Assembly: GCF_900142135.1 (NCBI RefSeq)
Contig: NZ_FQZU01000003.1
Location: 186,001-250,000 of the forward strand
Origin: Desulfatibacillum alkenivorans DSM 16219
GTDB lineage: Bacteria; Desulfobacterota; Desulfobacteria; Desulfobacterales; Desulfatibacillaceae
Length of the DNA: 64,000 bases
Reading direction: 5' to 3'
Part shown: piece after piece, positions 16,556-25,777 of the stretch
Layout of the letters: each line of letters starts with the position of its first letter
Numbering within the stretch: position 1 is the stretch's first letter
Made by a program: the position numbers and the translations under genes
Notes under the pieces: model-generated
The model's database searches: none
Told to the model about the DNA's origin: nothing
What the model saw: the letters and a program-made list of their open reading frames with translations, nothing else

Positions 16556-17743
16556 ATGACCAATACGGAAAATAAAAAAAAGGCCATCCTCCAATCAGCC
16601 ACCCGCCTGTTCTCCCAGATGGGCTTCTCCCAAGCCACCCTGTCCCAGGTGGCCAAAGGCGCGGGCATTACCACGTCAGGCATATACAACTATTTCAAAT
16701 CCAAAGAAGAAATCCTCTTCGCCATCATAGAAAACTTCATGACCCAAAGCCTGAAAGGCCTCCAGGAGCACCTGGAAGGCATTCACGGGGCTGAAAACAA
16801 ACTCAGAAAAGCCATTTGGTTTCATTGCCGTACATATTCCCAGGGAAAAAAGGAAATCCAAATTATTCTGGAGTCCCGGTCCTATCCTGATTTTTACGAG
16901 TCCCAGGCCTATATCGCGTTGCGGGATTACAGCCGGGTCATCACCCGGGTGATCAGCGAGGGCATGGAACAAGGCGTGTTCCATGACCTTTCCCGGGCCG
17001 GCCTCTTGCGGGACATGATCCTGGGCGCCGTGGACCACCTGGCTTTAGACTGGACCATCAACAACGCCCCCAGCCCCCTGGAATTTGCCGACCGGCTCTT
17101 TGACATCATCATGGCCTCGGTGACTCCCCAGGACTCCGACCCCGAGGAGGACGACAAGAAAGAGCGCAAAAAAAAGCTCATTATCGACTCCGCCAGCCGC
17201 CTTTTCGCAGCCAACGGGTACAGCGGAACCAACATGCTTGCCGTGGCCAAGGAAGCCGGCGTGGCCGAGGGCACCATCTACGAATATTATCAGAACAAGG
17301 AAAACCTGCTTATCAGCATCCCCAGGGCCAAGCTGGAGGAGCTTCTGGCCCAAATGGACTATGAAGCGCCTGAGCGCAATTTGCGGGAGAGCATTCTGAG
17401 CCTGTTTCGTTTTTATTATCAGGACAGGGACTACTCCACCATTCTCATCCTCATGCTCAGGCCCAATCGCAGCTTTTACAGCTCCGAAAGCAACCAAAGC
17501 CTGGACCGCATCTTTTCTTTGATGGAAAGGGCCATCGTCCAGGGGCAGGAAAAAGGCCTGTTCTCGCAAAACGTGGACCTAAGCCTTTGGAGGAACCTGC
17601 TTTTCGGCGCCATAGACCATATTTTAATTCCGTGGATCATATTCAACAGGGAGTACGACCTGATGCAGATCGGCCGGGAAGTCTCCCGGCTTGTCATAAA
17701 TGCCTTACAAACTCATGGAAGCCAGACTTCCGCAGGAGGGTAA
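16556..17743 (+). CDS. Tandem TetR-family regulator (two full TetR units fused)
   Basis: 395 residues, about twice the usual TetR length. Unit 1 has a helix-turn-helix at about 8-55 (ATLSQVAKGAGITTSGIYNYF) and a ligand domain to about 195; after an acidic-basic linker (DPEEDDKKERKKK) unit 2 repeats the plan with a helix-turn-helix at about 205-250 (NMLAVAKEAGVAEGTIYEYY) and its own ligand domain. The two ligand domains align: both hold Leu-Arg-x-x-Ile, a Tyr/Asp strand, GxEQGVFH/QEKGLFSQ and GAVDHLAL/GAIDHILI. It leads an operon and its stop is one base before the next ATG, so it likely controls that operon in response to an acyl-CoA or acid. A fusion folding as a pseudo-dimer is the inference. 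Confidence 0.88.
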   Translation: MTNTENKKKAILQSATRLFSQMGFSQATLSQVAKGAGITTSGIYNYFKSKEEILFAIIENFMTQSLKGLQEHLEGIHGAENKLRKAIWFHCRTYSQGKKEIQIILESRSYPDFYESQAYIALRDYSRVITRVISEGMEQGVFHDLSRAGLLRDMILGAVDHLALDWTINNAPSPLEFADRLFDIIMASVTPQDSDPEEDDKKERKKKLIIDSASRLFAANGYSGTNMLAVAKEAGVAEGTIYEYYQNKENLLISIPRAKLEELLAQMDYEAPERNLRESILSLFRFYYQDRDYSTILILMLRPNRSFYSSESNQSLDRIFSLMERAIVQGQEKGLFSQNVDLSLWRNLLFGAIDHILIPWIIFNREYDLMQIGREVSRLVINALQTHGSQTSAGG

Positions 17744-17744
17744 A

Positions 17745-18527
17745 ATGGAAGAAGAGCTGGTATTGTCCCAGACCGAGGATCAGGTTCTAACGCTCACGTT
17801 AAACCGGCCCAAGGTAATGAACTCATTTAATTTCGCCATGCTGCACGCCTTAAAGGCGGCGGTCGATAAAGCCCGGTTCGACCCTGAAGTCCGCGTGATC
17901 ATCATCACCGGAGCAGGCGACCGGGCTTTTTGCGCTGGGGCCGACCTCAAGGAAAGGGCCACGCTCACGCCTGTCCAGGTCAAGGAGTTCATCTATACAA
18001 TTCGCAATCTTTTTACGGATATTGAAAATCTGCCCAAGCCCGTGATTGCTGCGGTGAACGGCATCGCCCTGGGCGGCGGCACGGAACTGGCCCTGGGCTG
18101 CGACATCAGATTGGCCGCCGAAACGGCTGCCATGGGCCTGACCGAAACCACCCTGGCCATCATACCGGGGGCGGGCGGCACCCAGCGCCTTCCCAGGCTC
18201 ATCGGCAAAGGCAAGGCCAAGGAGCTTATTTTCACCGGCAAAAGGGTGGACGCCCAGGAAGCCCTGGACCTTGGCATGGTGAACAAGGTCGTCCCCGGCG
18301 ACTCCTTGCTGGACGCCGCCAAGGAAATGGCCGCCGCCATCCGCAAGAACGGCCCCATTGCCGTCACCCAGGCCAAATACGCCATCAATCAAGGCATGGA
18401 GACCGACCTGTCCACAGGCCTGGCCATCGAAAGCAATGCCTACTGGATCACCATCCCCACCAAGGACCGGCTGGAAGGTCTTGCCGCTTTCAGGGAAAAA
18501 CGCAAACCTGTGTACAAAGGCGAATAA
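17745..18527 (+). CDS. Enoyl-CoA hydratase (crotonase family)
   Basis: 260 residues. The ATG at 17745 follows CAGGAGGG and the TetR stop by one base. The oxyanion-hole motif is AFCAGADLKE; both catalytic acids of hydratases are kept, in GIALGGGTELALGCD and MGLTETTLAIIPGAGGTQRL. It should add water to a 2-enoyl-CoA in the cytoplasm. Because the next gene is a methylcrotonyl-CoA-carboxylase-type carboxyltransferase and HMG-CoA-lyase homologues flank the operon, 3-methylglutaconyl-CoA is a likely substrate (AUH-like), but ordinary short-chain crotonase activity fits the sequence equally well. Confidence 0.9.
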   Translation: MEEELVLSQTEDQVLTLTLNRPKVMNSFNFAMLHALKAAVDKARFDPEVRVIIITGAGDRAFCAGADLKERATLTPVQVKEFIYTIRNLFTDIENLPKPVIAAVNGIALGGGTELALGCDIRLAAETAAMGLTETTLAIIPGAGGTQRLPRLIGKGKAKELIFTGKRVDAQEALDLGMVNKVVPGDSLLDAAKEMAAAIRKNGPIAVTQAKYAINQGMETDLSTGLAIESNAYWITIPTKDRLEGLAAFREKRKPVYKGE

Positions 18528-18536
18528 GGAGTCGAC

Positions 18537-20138
18537 ATGTCTGCAACCAAACTGACAAACAGGGAACATTGGGAGGCCCAGGAGCAGGAGCTCGCCAAGC
18601 TGGTCGAGGCTGCCGTGAACGCGGGCGGGGAAAAGGCGGTGGAGCGCCTGAGCAAGCAGGGAAAGCAGCCTGTGCGCAACCTCATCGCCAAGCTCATAGA
18701 TCCGGGTACGGAGTTTTTTGAACTTTCCACCATTGCGGGATTCGGCATGGACTACCCCGGCGTGCCTGATATACCGGGCGGCGGCGTGGTCTACGGCATA
18801 GGCAAAATCCACGGCAATTGGACCATGATTCTCGGCAACGACCCCCGGGTTAAAGCCGGAACCTACTTTCCCATCACCCTGAAAAAGCACATGCGCGCCC
18901 AGGCCATCGCCGAAAGGTGCGGCCTCAATTGCGTCTACGTCGCCGACAGCGGCGGGGCTTTTCTCCCAATGCAGGCCGAAATCTTTCCGGATGATCAGCA
19001 GTTTGGGTCCATGTTTTTCAACATGGCACGCATGAGCGCCATGGGCCTCAAACAGATCACCCTGTCCACGGGCGGAAACACGGCCGGCGGCGCCTACATA
19101 GTCTTCATGGCCTGCCAGTCCATCATGATCGACAAAATGGCCTACTCCTTCCTGGGCGGGCCTCCTTTGGTCAAGGCCGCCACGGGAGAGGATATTTCAG
19201 CCGAAGACCTGGGCGGCGCAAAAATTCACACCCAGGTGTCCGGCGGCGCCGACCATCTGTGCAAGGACCAGGAGGAAGCCGTATCCAAGGTGCGGGAAGT
19301 CCTGTCCATGGAGCCGCCCCAATCCATATCCATTCACCGCTTTGAACCCAAAGAGCCCAAACAGCCGGTGACGGACATTTACGACAACCTGCCCGCCAAT
19401 GTGCACCAGGGCATCAAAACCCGCACCATCCTCAAAGCCATCGCCGACGACAGCGAGTTCCTGGAGTATAAAAAAGAATACGCCAAAGGGCGCGGAGACA
19501 ACATCATCACGGGAAAAATCAGGCTCAAGGGCATTCCCGTGGGCGTCATCGCTTCCAACAACGCGGGCATCATCTTTGTGGAGGCCGCCCGCAAAGCCAC
19601 GGAATGGATTGTGCGCTGCAGCCAGGAAAAAATTCCGCTGCTGTTCATCCAGGCCTCGCCCGGATACATGGTGGGCTCCCAGTCGGAGCATATGGGCATC
19701 GGCAAATACGGCGCCGACATGGTCCGCGCCGTGAGCTGCGCCCAGGTGCCCCGGATACAGATCGCCATCGGCCCGGATAACGGGGCCGCCAACTACGGCA
19801 TGTGCGGCAGGGCCTACAAGCCCCACTTTCTGTTCCACACCATGCGGTCCCGCACTTCGGTCATGAGCGGCCGTTCCGCGGCCTTTGTGCTTTTGTCCAT
19901 TGAAGAGCGCAAGCGCGCGGCCCAGGGAAACCCGCTGACGGAAGAAGAGAAGGCCGAATTCCAAAATAAAATGATTGCCAAGTACGACGGCGAAGCCCAT
20001 CCGTTTTATTGCGGCGCCAGGCTTTTGTCGGACAAGGTTTTGCGTTTCTCGGAAATGCGGGATTGGCTCGCCATGGCCTTTGAAGTGAGCTTGTTGAAGC
20101 CCATCGGCGACCCTGCATTCGGAAACTTGCGCTTTTAA
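18537..20138 (+). CDS. Acyl-CoA carboxylase carboxyltransferase (beta) subunit, MCC/GcdA-like
   Basis: 533 residues, the length of methylcrotonyl-CoA carboxylase beta. It has the two crotonase-like halves of the carboxyltransferase family: YVADSGGAFLPMQAEIFPDD and GGNTAGGAYIVFMACQS in the N-terminal half, then GVIASNNAGIIFVEAARKAT and GAANYGMCGRAYKPHF in the C-terminal half, giving the two oxyanion holes for acyl-CoA and biotin. AAGGAG lies before the ATG, nine bases after the hydratase stop. No biotin carboxylase or carrier gene lies in the operon, so it must use one from elsewhere, or act as a decarboxylase such as glutaconyl-CoA decarboxylase alpha. I favour the methylcrotonyl/glutaconyl group over propionyl-CoA because of the FLPMQAE segment. 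Confidence 0.87.
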   Translation: MSATKLTNREHWEAQEQELAKLVEAAVNAGGEKAVERLSKQGKQPVRNLIAKLIDPGTEFFELSTIAGFGMDYPGVPDIPGGGVVYGIGKIHGNWTMILGNDPRVKAGTYFPITLKKHMRAQAIAERCGLNCVYVADSGGAFLPMQAEIFPDDQQFGSMFFNMARMSAMGLKQITLSTGGNTAGGAYIVFMACQSIMIDKMAYSFLGGPPLVKAATGEDISAEDLGGAKIHTQVSGGADHLCKDQEEAVSKVREVLSMEPPQSISIHRFEPKEPKQPVTDIYDNLPANVHQGIKTRTILKAIADDSEFLEYKKEYAKGRGDNIITGKIRLKGIPVGVIASNNAGIIFVEAARKATEWIVRCSQEKIPLLFIQASPGYMVGSQSEHMGIGKYGADMVRAVSCAQVPRIQIAIGPDNGAANYGMCGRAYKPHFLFHTMRSRTSVMSGRSAAFVLLSIEERKRAAQGNPLTEEEKAEFQNKMIAKYDGEAHPFYCGARLLSDKVLRFSEMRDWLAMAFEVSLLKPIGDPAFGNLRF

Positions 20139-20193
20139 CCATTTTTGAGAAAAACGCCCACGCGTTTTATCCTACTAGGAAAGGGAGACAACC

Positions 20194-21213
20194 ATGAGCG
20201 AATTGAAATACCCTAAAAAAGTAACGGTTGGGGACATCACCGTCCGGGACGGGTTCCAGCACGAAGAAATTTTTATCCCCACGGACGCCAAAGTCTGGGT
20301 GGCCGAGCAATTGATCCTGGCCGGCTTCAAGCGGATTGAAACCACCAATTACGGGCCTCCTAAACTTATGCCTCAGTTTAAGGACGCCGACGAACTCACC
20401 AGAAGGCTTCGCAACTCCAAAAAGATCAAGCATTTGATCGATGACGTGGAGCTTACCGCCATCACCATTCGGGAAAAGGCGGCGGAGCGCGCCATCCAGG
20501 CCAAGCTGGACGGCAACGGCCCTGACCGGATTTTGTTTATGGTCTCCACCAGCGAATCCCATCACAAGACCAACTCAGGCCTCAGCCTAGACGCCTATTG
20601 GAAAATGTGCGAGGAATACATTCCCAAGGCCCACGATGCAGGCCTGAAAGTTTGCGGCACGGTAAGCACCATTTGGGGCTGCCCCATCGAAGGCCCCACG
20701 GAGCTGCAAAAGGCTGTGGACTTCACCAAGCGTTGGCTGGATATTGGCGCCGATGACATCGAACACGCCGACCACGACGGGTCCGCGCCCCCCAACAAGG
20801 TCTACGACTATTTTTCCCTGATCCTGGACCAGATTCCCGATCCCAGCCTGCATGTGGCCCACTTCCACGTCACCCGCGGCTGGGGCTGCGCCAATGTGCT
20901 GGCGGCCCTTCAGGCTGGAATCACCCATTACGAGTCCACCATCGGCGGTTTGGGCGGACAACCCGCCAACTTCTGCGACAGGGTTCCCGTAGGCGGAACA
21001 GGCAAGTACTATTACGAGGACGCCTCCATCGTGGGCCTGATTTCCACCGAGGACATGGTGGTCATGATGGACGAGATGGGCATTGATACGGGACTGGATG
21101 TGGACCGGGTGCTGGATATCGGCCGCATGATGGAAAAAATCATCGGCCGCCGCCTGCGCTCCGAATGCGCGCACACCGGCAGAATTCCCAAGACCTTGAC
21201 CGGCAGAGTCTAA
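20194..21213 (+). CDS. Divergent HMG-CoA lyase homologue lacking the catalytic Cys
   Basis: 339 residues of the HMGL-like TIM-barrel family. It keeps TVRDGFQHEE at the N-terminus and a His-x-His (AHFHVTRGWG), but the usual HDTxG Asp is Val here and the signature that should read GLGGCP reads GGLGGQPANF, so the catalytic Cys is Gln; the Asn-Ile/Val end of the signature is also changed. It probably uses the same metal site for another aldol or carboxyl-transfer-like C-C cleavage. It ends the TetR operon, 55 bases after the carboxyltransferase, with AAGGGAG before the ATG. Its C-terminus has extra residues (RLRSECAHTGRIPK). Conservation of the motif in both halves argues it is active, not decayed. 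Confidence 0.82.
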   Translation: MSELKYPKKVTVGDITVRDGFQHEEIFIPTDAKVWVAEQLILAGFKRIETTNYGPPKLMPQFKDADELTRRLRNSKKIKHLIDDVELTAITIREKAAERAIQAKLDGNGPDRILFMVSTSESHHKTNSGLSLDAYWKMCEEYIPKAHDAGLKVCGTVSTIWGCPIEGPTELQKAVDFTKRWLDIGADDIEHADHDGSAPPNKVYDYFSLILDQIPDPSLHVAHFHVTRGWGCANVLAALQAGITHYESTIGGLGGQPANFCDRVPVGGTGKYYYEDASIVGLISTEDMVVMMDEMGIDTGLDVDRVLDIGRMMEKIIGRRLRSECAHTGRIPKTLTGRV

Positions 21214-21240
21214 GCCTGCCGTTTATTCCAAAAAAAAAAA

Positions 21241-21281
21241 CGCCGGAGCAACTCAGGCGCTGCTCCGGCGTTTGCTTTTTT
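21241..21281. terminator. Bidirectional terminator
   Basis: Stem CGCCGGAGCA (21241-21250) and TGCTCCGGCG (21261-21270) with a ten-base loop, ten A residues before it and a T-rich run after it. It can stop both the rightward TetR operon and the leftward AacS operon. Confidence 0.9.
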
Positions 21282-21299
21282 ACGGCGATCCGTTTTCGT

Positions 21300-21953
21300 T
21301 TAATCGATGGCGTCGACGCCCTCCCATTTGGTGGGGGGGCCTATCAAGACGAAGGGAGCGGGATTCCGCTTGCCGCCGCTCCAGCTCATGTAGCCGTAGC
21401 CCAGATACAGGTTGGGATTGATTTCCCTTATTTCGTCCCGCATGGAGCTTAGCATGCCCAGGTTGTATTTTTCATAAACCAGGTGAAAGGAGTCCCGGTC
21501 GTCATACACGGAGGGGCCTACGTAGGTGTCCATTTTCACCAGGCGGGCAACGCCCTCTCCGTTTCCCGACCCTGTTAAAAAAATATTGTAGCCCCAACCT
21601 TCGGTTCTGGAGGCGGGCGTAAAAGCCTTGCCGATCCACTTCCCGGGGCCCATCAGGTTGTGCGTAAAAAAGCTGGATGCCTTGGCAAGCACGCCTTTAT
21701 CCAGTAATTGGGCCCGATACTCTCCTTTCATGTTTTGGAAAGACGGGGTTTTTGCGGCGTAAAAAAGCTGCATGATTTCCGATTTTGAAAGAGCCTCGAT
21801 GTGTTGGACCCTTGCGTTGGAAGCGCTAATGCCAAGGATTTCGCCCATGGAGCGGCCTGAGGGGCCTCCCAACCCGTTTTGCAGGATGTTGACGGCCACG
21901 GGCGTTGCAATGACAAGAGCCAGCACCAACAAAAAAATCAGCAATTTTTTCAT
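21300..21953 (-). CDS. Membrane-anchored or exported hypothetical protein
   Basis: 217 residues. The N-terminus (MKKLLIFLLVLALVIATPVAV) is an uncleaved anchor or signal peptide; the rest is soluble and mixed alpha/beta, with a Gly-Trp-Gly-Tyr stretch and a Tyr/Ser-rich end (YGYMSWSGGKRNPAP). AGGAG precedes the ATG. It is the last gene of the aacS-cNMP operon, nine bases after the cNMP-domain gene, and runs into the bidirectional terminator. I do not recognise a family. Confidence 0.7.
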   Translation of the reverse strand: MKKLLIFLLVLALVIATPVAVNILQNGLGGPSGRSMGEILGISASNARVQHIEALSKSEIMQLFYAAKTPSFQNMKGEYRAQLLDKGVLAKASSFFTHNLMGPGKWIGKAFTPASRTEGWGYNIFLTGSGNGEGVARLVKMDTYVGPSVYDDRDSFHLVYEKYNLGMLSSMRDEIREINPNLYLGYGYMSWSGGKRNPAPFVLIGPPTKWEGVDAID

Positions 21954-21962
21954 AATGTTCTC

Positions 21963-22511
21963 CTAAAGCTGCATGTACCCCTTTGGGACCAAGGCCACAT
22001 ATCGTTCCTTTTTGGTGGCCGCCTGAAGAATAACGTCAATACTTTCCAATAAGACGGCTACATCGTTGGCTGATCTTCTGTCGTCCTCCTTCCATGTCCT
22101 GATTAATGATCGAACTTCTTTTAAACTGGAAGTCATGGCAGCGCTTTTGGCCTGATGCTTGGCTTCCATTTCACGATAACGGAATAAAATCTGATCCAAT
22201 AACGCCCGGATAAAAGGCAGGCTTTTATCCAGGGCGTCTTTCATTTGATTGGATGTCATGGCGACCAATTGGCAGGCGGACGCCGCCTCGGCTGAGGCGC
22301 TGCGGGGCTCCCCCGTGATTATGGCGGTTTCGCCGAGAATCTGGCCGGCCTTCAGATGGGCCAGAATGACCCTATTGCCTTCCTCTTTGCGAAACACGCA
22401 AACCACGCCGCTTTTCACCAGGAAAACCCTGTCGCCGGGATCCCCTTCGGAGAATATCCGCTGCCCCTTGTGATACACCATAACAGGGAATTTATGGTCG
22501 TCCTGCGTCAT
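21963..22511 (-). CDS. Cyclic-nucleotide-binding-domain protein
   Basis: 182 residues. Residues 10-120 form a CRP-type effector domain: KGQRIFSEGDPGDRVFLVKSG, then GNRVILAHLKAGQILGETAI and the phosphate-binding cassette stretch GEPRSASAEA. The C-terminal 60 residues are helical and contain no helix-turn-helix motif, so this is probably a stand-alone sensor or adaptor rather than a DNA-binding CRP. In the cassette the Arg-Ser pair expected to hold the cyclic phosphate is present (PRSAS). It lies 11 bases after aacS and nine before the membrane-anchored gene, so the three are co-expressed. Confidence 0.87.
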   Translation of the reverse strand: MTQDDHKFPVMVYHKGQRIFSEGDPGDRVFLVKSGVVCVFRKEEGNRVILAHLKAGQILGETAIITGEPRSASAEAASACQLVAMTSNQMKDALDKSLPFIRALLDQILFRYREMEAKHQAKSAAMTSSLKEVRSLIRTWKEDDRRSANDVAVLLESIDVILQAATKKERYVALVPKGYMQL

Positions 22512-22522
22512 GGAAAACCTTC

Positions 22523-24471
<1,949 letters not shown>

Positions 24472-24475
<4 letters not shown>

Positions 24476-24859
24476 GGCAGGATTCCTTTCAGATCAGAAT
24501 TGATCAAATCGCCGGGCGCCATAAGGCGCAGGCCGGTATTGAAGTAGGGGGTGAGTCCAGCCTCCTTGCATTCGGGGGACAAGGCCTGGAGGCGCCTGGG
24601 GGCGTAAGAAAATTTTTTCCAGCAAAGGCTTGTTTTCCGGGGGATGACGAGAGGCGCAAGGCCTCGGTTCACAGGGCCGGGCGCCCTTCCCGCAACACCC
24701 ATGGCGCGCGAAGCCGGCGATGCGCTGACTGATCCAAGGGGCGCCCCGGCGACTAATCAGGGCCTGGGATAATTTTGAGGCAGATTCTCCATTGAAATCA
24801 AGATGCTGTCGCTCTTCCAGTCGCGCTCCGCATACATCGCATTTGGAAAGATCAAACAT
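24472..24859 (-). pseudogene. Small Cys-containing gene before aacS, apparent frameshift
   Basis: An ATG at 24859, with GGAGTGG before it, opens a frame with a plausible protein start (MFDLSKCDVCGARLEERQ, one CxxC) that stays open to 24494. From about 24640 to 24472 a different frame reads like the natural end (RLQALSPECKEAGLTPYFNT and onward) and its TGA overlaps the aacS ATG as ATGA, the usual sign of translational coupling. One base inserted or lost between about 24560 and 24640 would join them into a gene of about 128 codons. It may be a true frameshift, a sequencing error or a chance pair; no family is recognised. Confidence 0.35.
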
Positions 24860-24954
24860 AGGACCACTCCTTATCTTGAAGGGCTATCCAAGGCATGCCT
24901 TAACATAGCATTTTTTCGGCAAGGAGCAAGGATTTTTAGGCTTTTAGCCTATAT

Positions 24955-25428
24955 TTACAGGTAAATCCCGTCTATAATCTTTTTTGCTTTTTTATACTCG
25001 GCTTTTCCGTCCCTGGCGGCGCCGGGCAAAATAATTATTCGTTGTAATTTCTTATTATTGCGCGTAAAATGAATGATAAAGAATCCGCGAAACCCCGTGA
25101 GGGGTGGATGGGGCTCAATTTTTGAAATTTCAGAAAGCGCAATTCTTGTCGTCGCAGATAACAGCCTGTTTTTTATAATGCTTCCAACCAATAAAACCGC
25201 GGAAATCAGCAGCACAAGCCCAAGATGAACCTGGCCGTCATAAATAAAAAACACCCCGTTTATTAATAAAACCAGGCCCACAACCAGGTACATCCCAAAG
25301 GCTTTGGCTACGGTAGGCCCGAAAAGAGCCGTGGAAAGCCGGCCGGCGACGGTCTCCCGGCTGATGATGATTTCGTTTTCCGTTACCTGACACTCGCCGG
25401 TTTTTGTTAAAAAAGTGTTTTCGTCCAT
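24955..25428 (-). CDS. Hypothetical two-span membrane protein
   Basis: 157 residues from an ATG at 25428. Two strong spans at about 43-63 (GMYLVVGLVLLINGVFFIY) and 68-90 (LGLVLLISAVLLVGSII) are followed by a soluble C-terminal part with an Ile/Arg-rich strand pattern and a Lys-rich tail. The N-terminal 35 residues look like a small beta domain (TENEIIISRET). The architecture recalls bacterial PH-domain or DUF-type membrane proteins, without a diagnostic motif. The ribosome site is weak. The frame continues upstream into the remnant of an SDR gene, which is not part of this protein. Confidence 0.65.
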   Translation of the reverse strand: MDENTFLTKTGECQVTENEIIISRETVAGRLSTALFGPTVAKAFGMYLVVGLVLLINGVFFIYDGQVHLGLVLLISAVLLVGSIIKNRLLSATTRIALSEISKIEPHPPLTGFRGFFIIHFTRNNKKLQRIIILPGAARDGKAEYKKAKKIIDGIYL

Positions 25429-25458
25429 AAAGTATAATTGTTTATATATTAATGAGTT

Positions 25459-25737
25459 AATTGAATGAGGAGCCTCTCGGGCCAGCAAGGCGCCTCCGTC
25501 CGCAACCAGAACGCGCCCGGTGGCGTACGGATGGGTCATAAGGTATATGTACGCTATGGCGATGTCTTCAGGATCGCCCTATGTTTTTTATGGAAATATC
25601 TTAGCCAATTCCTCTGTTTGTTTAGGCTTAAGGCGCACAAAGCCCGGAGAAACCCCATTTATCCGAATGAGGCTCAATTCCATGCCTGGGCCCATGCCTG
25701 AGGCGCTTCCTGCAACTAAATGCACTTGCCTTTTCAT
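25459..25737 (-). pseudogene. Short-chain dehydrogenase remnant, internally deleted
   Basis: Reading leftward from 25737 in one frame: MKRQVHLVAGSASGMGPG (the Gly-rich cofactor loop of an SDR), directly followed by LSLIRINGVSPGFV (the conserved strand near the SDR C-terminus), then stops TAA (25588-25590) and TAG (25579-25581), then GDPEDIAIAYIYLM and TGRVLVADGGALL, the last strands of an SDR. About 150 central residues, including the catalytic Tyr-x-x-x-Lys, are missing. The order and frame are kept, so this is a decayed gene and not chance. The intact SDR at 62647-63408 shows the expected layout. Confidence 0.75.
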
Positions 25738-25777
25738 CCGTCTGTAAGGCCCATGTCCCGGCTCCGAAGAAATCAGT

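Noticed and set aside
17850-18890. Leftward 346-codon frame
   Set aside because: Antisense to the enoyl-CoA hydratase and carboxyltransferase genes, with Gly/Asp/Phe-rich shadow composition.
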